Origin: Plantago major
Lineage: Eukaryota > Streptophyta > Magnoliopsida > Lamiales > Plantaginaceae
Direction: 5' to 3'
DNA: 64,000 nt
NCBI GenBank assembly: GCA_026545765.1
Contig: CM048842.1
Location: forward strand, 44,897,431 to 44,961,430
The notes beneath the pieces were generated by a model. That model had not been told where the DNA came from and made no database searches. It saw nothing but the letters and a program-made list of their open reading frames with translations. A program made the translations under genes and the position numbers. Positions 58,312-64,000 of the stretch are shown here, one piece after another (the stretch's first letter is position 1; every line of letters starts with the position of its first letter).

Positions 58312-61300
58312 ATGGCTCCAAAACGTGCTTCTATCCAGAAATCCCAATCTACTACCTCTGGTACTGCTGAAAAGCAAGCACCAGAGTTGGTTATCATAAA
58401 CAATCGTTTGGTAGGAGACTTCAATCCTAATCATTGGACTTCAAATCACAGGATGATTTGGGGTGGTGCCATGATAGAGGAATACCTTACTGCTGCTATT
58501 GAAAATCAAGCCAATTGGAAGCTAATCCTTGATATGCTTGAAAAGGCACAAATCAAGGGTTTCACATTCGCTATTCGGTGGAGTTTCTTCACTAGATGTG
58601 TTGGAATTATACAACAATTCCAGGATTATTTTCTGTGTATCTGAAGGCACTGAAATAGTGTGTATAAAGTCAAAAGTTCAAGGAAAGGACATCCTTTTGA
58701 ACTTGACAAATTTCTGTGAGTTGTTTGGACTTCAAAATCTTGGAAATGATTTTGAAATAAACACCAAGGATGATGATCTCCTTGAAGGTGTGAAGCAACT
58801 GTACAGTGGTGTGTGTGATCTTGAAAAACCAGATACACCCACTGACTTCAAACTTGCTGACATCAGAACCAGACATCTGTTGGTTCACTGGGATGTGTTG
58901 GCATACATTCTTCACAGATGCTTTGATGGTCTATAAGGAGGTGCCGACCAAATAAGCCAAGAATGCTAGATGATGATGTTCTTGTTGAAATAACAAGACC
59001 AAAGGCTAGAAAACCCTTTCAAATGGGGAAAGTACGCCTTCATGAAATTTGTGAAGAAGATTCAAGGCTTTGAGCCTAAAATCGTTAAGGGCCTTGCTGA
59101 GCCAAAAGCCACAATAAGCTATGGACTGAAGATATGCTACTTACTGGAGTGCCCTGACATTGAGCTCTGAGAGACGGCAGACATTGCCAATAGTAACCTA
59201 CTCTACAAATATGAGTATACAAACATGATGAAAAAGGTTACTTCATCTCAGAAAGATTCCAAGAAACGAAAGACTGATGAGGTATTTGAGAGTTCCATTG
59301 CGACCAAAAAGCCCAGAACTTCACAAAAGAAGTCTGCTGGCAAATCAGAAGGCATACCCATTGTGGATGTCGACTCTCAGATATCTACCGCCACTGCCGA
59401 TGAAATCATCGATGAAGATGAACTCATCAATGCTGCAAATGATACAACTGCTGATGAACTCATCAATGTTGCCAAGGAGAGCCTTGTTGATAAACTCATT
59501 GGTAAAAATGAGAGTAGTGGCAGGTACCAAGCCCTATCTACAGAAACCGCAGGGATTATGGACCAATCAGTTCCTAATGCTGATGAGAGATCTGACGATG
59601 ATGATGATGAGTTAGTTATCTCTCAAGTCCTACAGAAATCAAAGAGGGCTAAGGTTGCTGAAAAAGTAACAAGTGTAGAGGTATCTGAAGAAGAACCTAC
59701 ACCACAGGTTGCTGAACAAGCACCTGTTTCAAAGGTTGCTGAAGAAGCACCTGTGTCCAAAGTCATTGGACAAAACACACCATCAGAGCAAGTAACACTT
59801 AAGCATATTGAAGATGCTCTAATGAGTGGCAACTTAGTGTTGGAGGATACTGACATTGGCTCAACACTTAAAAGTCTGTCTCAAGCAGATCTGGATAGGC
59901 CCCATACAGCATCACCTTCTTCATCCAGATCAGAATCACCACACCAACCACAACAGCCAATAGTGGATGTTGTTGAGATGATACTTAAGTTACAACATGA
60001 GATACCAGCATCTTTCCTTGCTGAAGAAAATCCTGTAAAAGAACAGGTTCCCCAACTCAATAACAGGGATCGAACTGAGGCATCTGCTCAGAATGATCAA
60101 CCAGGGGAGGCAACTGAGTTGCACACTCAGGAAAGGTCTGAAGTACCTAAAACTTCAAACAAAGAAGCTGAAATGGAACAACAAGACCAACGCATAGAAG
60201 GGTCACAAGTTCCAGAGACCAATCAGCCTGACCTTTGCTGTAGTGAATGATTTAACTCTTTACTTGTGATATTTTTGTGTTTGTTAATCTTGTTATTTAA
60301 TAAAATTTCTTTGTTACAGGCTGAATTAGAAACACAACATCAAGAGGAAGCTGCAAAGCTTGCCTCAGAATCTGAGAAGGAGGCTTCCATAGCATCACCA
60401 CTTAAGGAACAGGAGCCTGTCTCACAGGTAGAAGATAGTTCCTTAAGATATAACATCTCAGATATGTGCTTTATACACTTGACTAATACTATTAAGTGTT
60501 TGTTTCTAATAGGCTCTATATGAGAAGAAAAATGAAGAAACTGAAAAGTCTATCTCTTCAGAAAAGAATCCAGAGACTTCCAAGGTCTCTGAGGAACAAG
60601 TATCTGAACCTTCTGCAGAGAAGGTATTTCATTCAGATACCTATAATCTTCAAAGACAAATATCTGATCATTTTTCTCAAACTAACACTTTCTACTTAAC
60701 ATGGTCAAAAAGAAGTAAAAGTTGCTGGGGAATTGCCCGCTCAATCCCCACAACAAATGGAAATTGATGAGGCATCAAAGCCTTCATCACAAGAAAAATT
60801 TCCAGATACTGCACAAGTCTCTGAGCAACAAGTATCTAAGCCTCCAATAGTGGAGGTAATTGACCTCTCAGATATCTGATTTTGTAAATAGAATTTTTCT
60901 TGATAAAATTTCCTAAGTGTTATATTTCTAATCTCAGGTTCAAGCAGAAAGGAAGATCACTGAGGATCAGACTTCCCAGTCTCCTCCTCATATCGAGATA
61001 TCTGAGGCACCTAGAACCTCAGTAGTCAAGTCATCTGAGCCTGTCACACAGGTAACTCAGATACCTTTCTAATCTAAAGCCCAGATATCTCCTATAGTTT
61101 TAAAATTAATTCAGAACACTTTCATTCAGGCTCAATCAAGTAACACTAAGGTCCCTGTTGATGAGAAAAAGGACCTGCTTCCTTTCTTCAAGGAACACAC
61201 TTTGCCGAAGCACCTAAAATGCTTCAAGAGATGGCAAAAGCTTCGATGCTTCGATCTATCTGAGATCACAAAGGTGACTGATCACCACACAAGGAGAGCA

Positions 61301-63946
61301 CGAGCCCTTGACTTGGAAAACTATGTCCATGCCATGTTCCCCACTGAACAATATTCCTTTGGAACATTGATGCATAAGGACTTTGTCAAGGAAGTGGCCA
61401 GAAAGCTGATTCAAGCTTTTAACCAAGCAGATGGTCAGACCAGAATGCAGATGGCATTCAAGCCTATCTTGCCCCAAACCCTACAATACATACCCTCTGA
61501 ACAAGAGGAAGTTAATGGGCAAATGGTCACTATTCCAGAAGTGATCAATCTGGTCTCTGAAGATGAAGAAGAGAAGGAGACTGATGAGAATGATTATGAA
61601 GAATCTCCTTCTAACCATCACAAGGATGAGGATGATAAGAAGGATGATGATGATGCCCCTGCACCAGGGACAGGAGGGATTGCACAAGGAACTAATGCCT
61701 CAGTTGCTGAAAAGCACACCGAGAGGACATCACAACAATCCCCTCCTCCATCTCCTCAGAAATCTACCCACATCTTCCCAACAAAAGGACACTACTGAAC
61801 AAGTAGTTGAGCACTCTGAGGAAACAACTCAGAAAATATTGGATGCACAAGCCAGAGTTGCTCAACTCAAACAATTGTTGGAAGAAGAACAACAGCTAAA
61901 TCTTCAACTGGATGAAAAGATAGTTGAATCAAGAGTCAAGCTAAATAAACTTGAAGATCAAACCATCAAGGAAATGTAAGCTTACTCTGAGATTAAAGAG
62001 CTCCAGGAAGCTGTAAATTCTATTGCTAAGGAGCTAGATACTGAGCAAGTATCTGAAGACAAGCATAATGCTAAGGCTGCATCACCAAAAGATGTACCAT
62101 CCTCCTCTCTGAAAGGAAAGAAACCCATATCTGAGATGGTTGCTGGACTAGAAAACATTGATGAAAATGTCCAAGAGGATGAAGATCACTGGGCTGATGA
62201 CTCAGATGATGAAGAAGAGAAGAAATTGGCAGAACACCGAAATGAGCACTTGGTGGTTTCTCATTTGAAAAGGAAGCTGATTGCTCCCGAAATTTTCAAC
62301 AAGCTGCCAAATGTCAACTCCAATGAATAGTTGAGCAGATTTCAAGTACTGGCCAAATTGAAAAGGGAGTTATCTTCTCAAGATAAAGCCGCCATTACAT
62401 CAGTCCCTGAAGAAATGAAGACATTCACTGAGCTCATCACTCAGAGAACAACCAGTCTGGTCATTGCTCAGAAAGACCTAGACATGGTTAGGGATAATGA
62501 CTAAAATTTGGCTGCAAAAGCCTTTGAAGAGGTGTGCTATGTCTTTGGAAAGCGAAGCCATACAAGGCCCATCATGAGCTCACTGATAAGGAAAATGGAC
62601 TTATCAAACAAAATCAGGAGCTCAAGGCTGAACTTCAGAAGTTGGTTACTGCCTACAATTACTTGCAAGGGAATTTTGAGTCTCTCTCAGAATCCTTTGT
62701 GGTACTTAGTTAGTCAACAATGCCTAAGGGGGAAGGATTTGGACCTCAAGGTCAGGGGGAAGGAAAGAAGAAATCTAGAGTTGGTGCTGCGCAGAAAGGA
62801 AGAGGAAACAAGAAAACTTCCCAGCCAGCACTCAGAATAAATGAGCCCTCATCAAGTCAAGCTGCTTTGCAAATAGTAGCTACTTCCCAACAGCCAACTG
62901 AAGAAACAACAATGGTAACAAGGGCCATGGTACAAAGACCTCCAAGGAGTACCAAGGCTCCAAGGAGAAGACAAGTTATAGGTATTGAAGAAGAAGAAGA
63001 AGAAGAAGAAGAAGAAGAAGAAGAAGAAGAAGAAGAAGAAATCAAATCCCAGGGCAATGAAGAAGGCTACAAATCACCTAACTAGAGAAATCTGGAAGAT
63101 GATGATGAAGATGAGGATGAAGATGAAGCTCCTCTTCACAGAAAAAGAAGAAAGGTTGATAGTCTATCTGAGCCCATAGCTGCAAAGCCTTTGGCAGTTA
63201 TAACAGCATCTGGAAATACCAATTCAATCCAGAGTGGTTCTTCAAGCAATCCCCCAAGGGAAAATTCAAGGCAAAGGAGGAATAGACTAAGAGCTGAAAG
63301 AAGAAAAAGTCAACTTCCACTCAGGACAGAAGAAGCCAGAATTGAGTATGTGAAGACTGACAACAACTCCTCTGTCTACAGGTTTATTAATCAGAAGAAT
63401 GGCTTCTGGATTCTAGAACTTAAGCACTTACTGGTAAATTCAAAATTTCCAGAACCAATCCATAAACAACTCATGGCATGGAGAAAAGACAAGCCAATCT
63501 TGATTAACACCTACCACATCAAAGCCTGGTTGGATTTTGAAGTAATCAAGAGAATAGAAGCCATGAAGAAGGACCTCTCTGATGAATGTCCTTATGGAAA
63601 GCCAGATGATGTGCACAGAATTCCCAACATCACTGGAATAGGCACAAGGCCAAGACTTGTCGTGGAACCCTTTGAGTCATTCTACATGATTGAAGAACAA
63701 TACAAGGGTGACATCAAATATCTAAGGATCATATATGACTATTTCAAGCTATCAGATTTTAGAATTGTGCATGCCTGGAAGTGGAGAAAGTATCTGTGGG
63801 TCAAACACTTTGCCAAGAAGAATCCTACCAAAACCTACAAGGAAGTCTGTGGATTTGCCAGAGACACAGAGATGATTGTCAGAACTCTTCTCTATGACTA
63901 CTCTGATGATATCAAAAGGTTTGGTGATAGGAAATTTGCAGATTGA
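58312..63946 (+). CDS. Accessory (env-like position) coding region of the plus-strand SIRE
   Basis: Same layout as 44780-39754. Part 1 begins MAPKRASIQKSQSTTSGTAE and includes DILLNLTNFCELFGLQNLGN. A charged region follows (ISQVLQKSKRAKVAEKVTSV). From about 60250 to 61140 short coding-like blocks alternate with AT-rich gaps. Then come KRWQKLRCFDLSEITKVTDH, acidic and coiled-coil stretches, a poly-Glu run from a GAA microsatellite (62986-63040), and a C-terminal segment (AWLDFEVIKRIEAMKKDLSD, YDYFKLSDFRIVHAWKWRKY). No clear membrane segment is seen. The product is unknown; broken; fossil. Confidence 0.6.
60250..61140 (+). other. Intron-like alternation of short coding blocks in the SIRE accessory region
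   Basis: Blocks of about 70-150 bases rich in Glu/Ser/Pro codons commonly end CAG, GAG or AAG before GTA, and start after TTNCAG-like sequence with GCT or GTTCAA. The gaps are AT-rich. The minus-strand element shows the same alternation at about 43230-42540. This is the pattern of phase-0 introns; splicing in this family's accessory gene is inferred, not known to me. Confidence 0.5.
62986..63040 (+). repeat. GAA microsatellite
   Basis: About 18 GAA units in the acidic part of the accessory region, read as poly-glutamate in the element's frame. Confidence 0.9.
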
Positions 63947-64000
63947 TCCATGGAACTGCTTTTGAAGACTTGAAGACTATTTTATTAGGATGTTTACTTG

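Larger units (their letters stand above)
36226..64000 (+). mobile_element. Giant SIRE/Maximus-type Copia element, plus strand, split by another Copia
   Basis: The left part (36226-37838) is LTR sequence beginning TGTTAGGAATATC followed by protease sequence (WHFDSGCGKHM near 37768). The right part (54208-64000) continues pol and the accessory region and runs off the window. The two parts are separated by the minus-strand element 37839-54207, with GCAAT duplicated at 37834-37838 and 54208-54212. No gag region or primer site is recognisable, and the element is broken with several breaks. It is older than the element inside it. Fossil. Confidence 0.85.

Noticed and set aside
62857-63179. Poly-Ser and poly-Lys frames
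   Set aside because: Alternative-frame readings of the GAA microsatellite.

Overview
The window is nuclear DNA of a flowering plant, most likely a eudicot. It is AT-rich, its host genes have short GT-AG introns, and the recognisable genes are typical plant families: an AGAMOUS-type MADS-box gene, an HVA22-like gene, a membrane-anchored alpha/beta hydrolase and a PROTODERMAL FACTOR 1-like cell-wall protein. Most of the remaining sequence is transposable elements, many nested. I saw no bacterial-type operon, no CRISPR array, and no rRNA or tRNA gene.

Region 1 (1-8.3 kb): the last two coding exons of an AGAMOUS-clade gene; a fold-back element with long inverted arms; the end of an old Ty1/Copia element on the minus strand; and a young Ty1/Copia element (LTRs 2856-3379 and 7505-8029) followed by a partial second internal region in tandem. 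Region 2 (8.3-14.8 kb): a Stowaway-type MITE, the five-exon HVA22f-like gene (10183-11719) and several small non-autonomous DNA elements, one with a perfect 8-bp hAT duplication. Region 3 (14.8-18.1 kb): a probable composite element with gene-like pieces, about 20 copies of a short motif, and a non-autonomous CACTA element with a G-rich core (15708-17033). Region 4 (18.1-23.1 kb): small MITEs, a 5'-truncated LINE split by a hAT element (19527-20086), then the alpha/beta hydrolase gene.

Region 5 (23.1-36.2 kb): mostly intergenic, holding the PDF1-like gene on the minus strand (28035-26690) with a TATA box and two distant L1-box matches, a long TA microsatellite, a SINE and two more fold-back elements. 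Region 6 (36.2-64 kb): two giant SIRE/Maximus-type Copia elements. The plus-strand one (36226 to beyond the window) was split by a complete minus-strand one (37839-54207), leaving the duplication GCAAT. The minus-strand element in turn carries a second copy of the CACTA family (46650-47762) in its reverse-transcriptase region. Both giants carry a long accessory coding region after pol, with a charged coiled-coil middle, a run of short coding-like blocks separated by intron-like gaps, and a conserved C-terminal segment. This accessory region is the least explained feature of the window.

The host genes are independent single genes and do not form a pathway. The window mainly records layered insertion: DNA elements into a LINE, a LINE beside a gene, CACTA into Copia, and Copia into Copia. 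All alignments were made by eye; no search was run.
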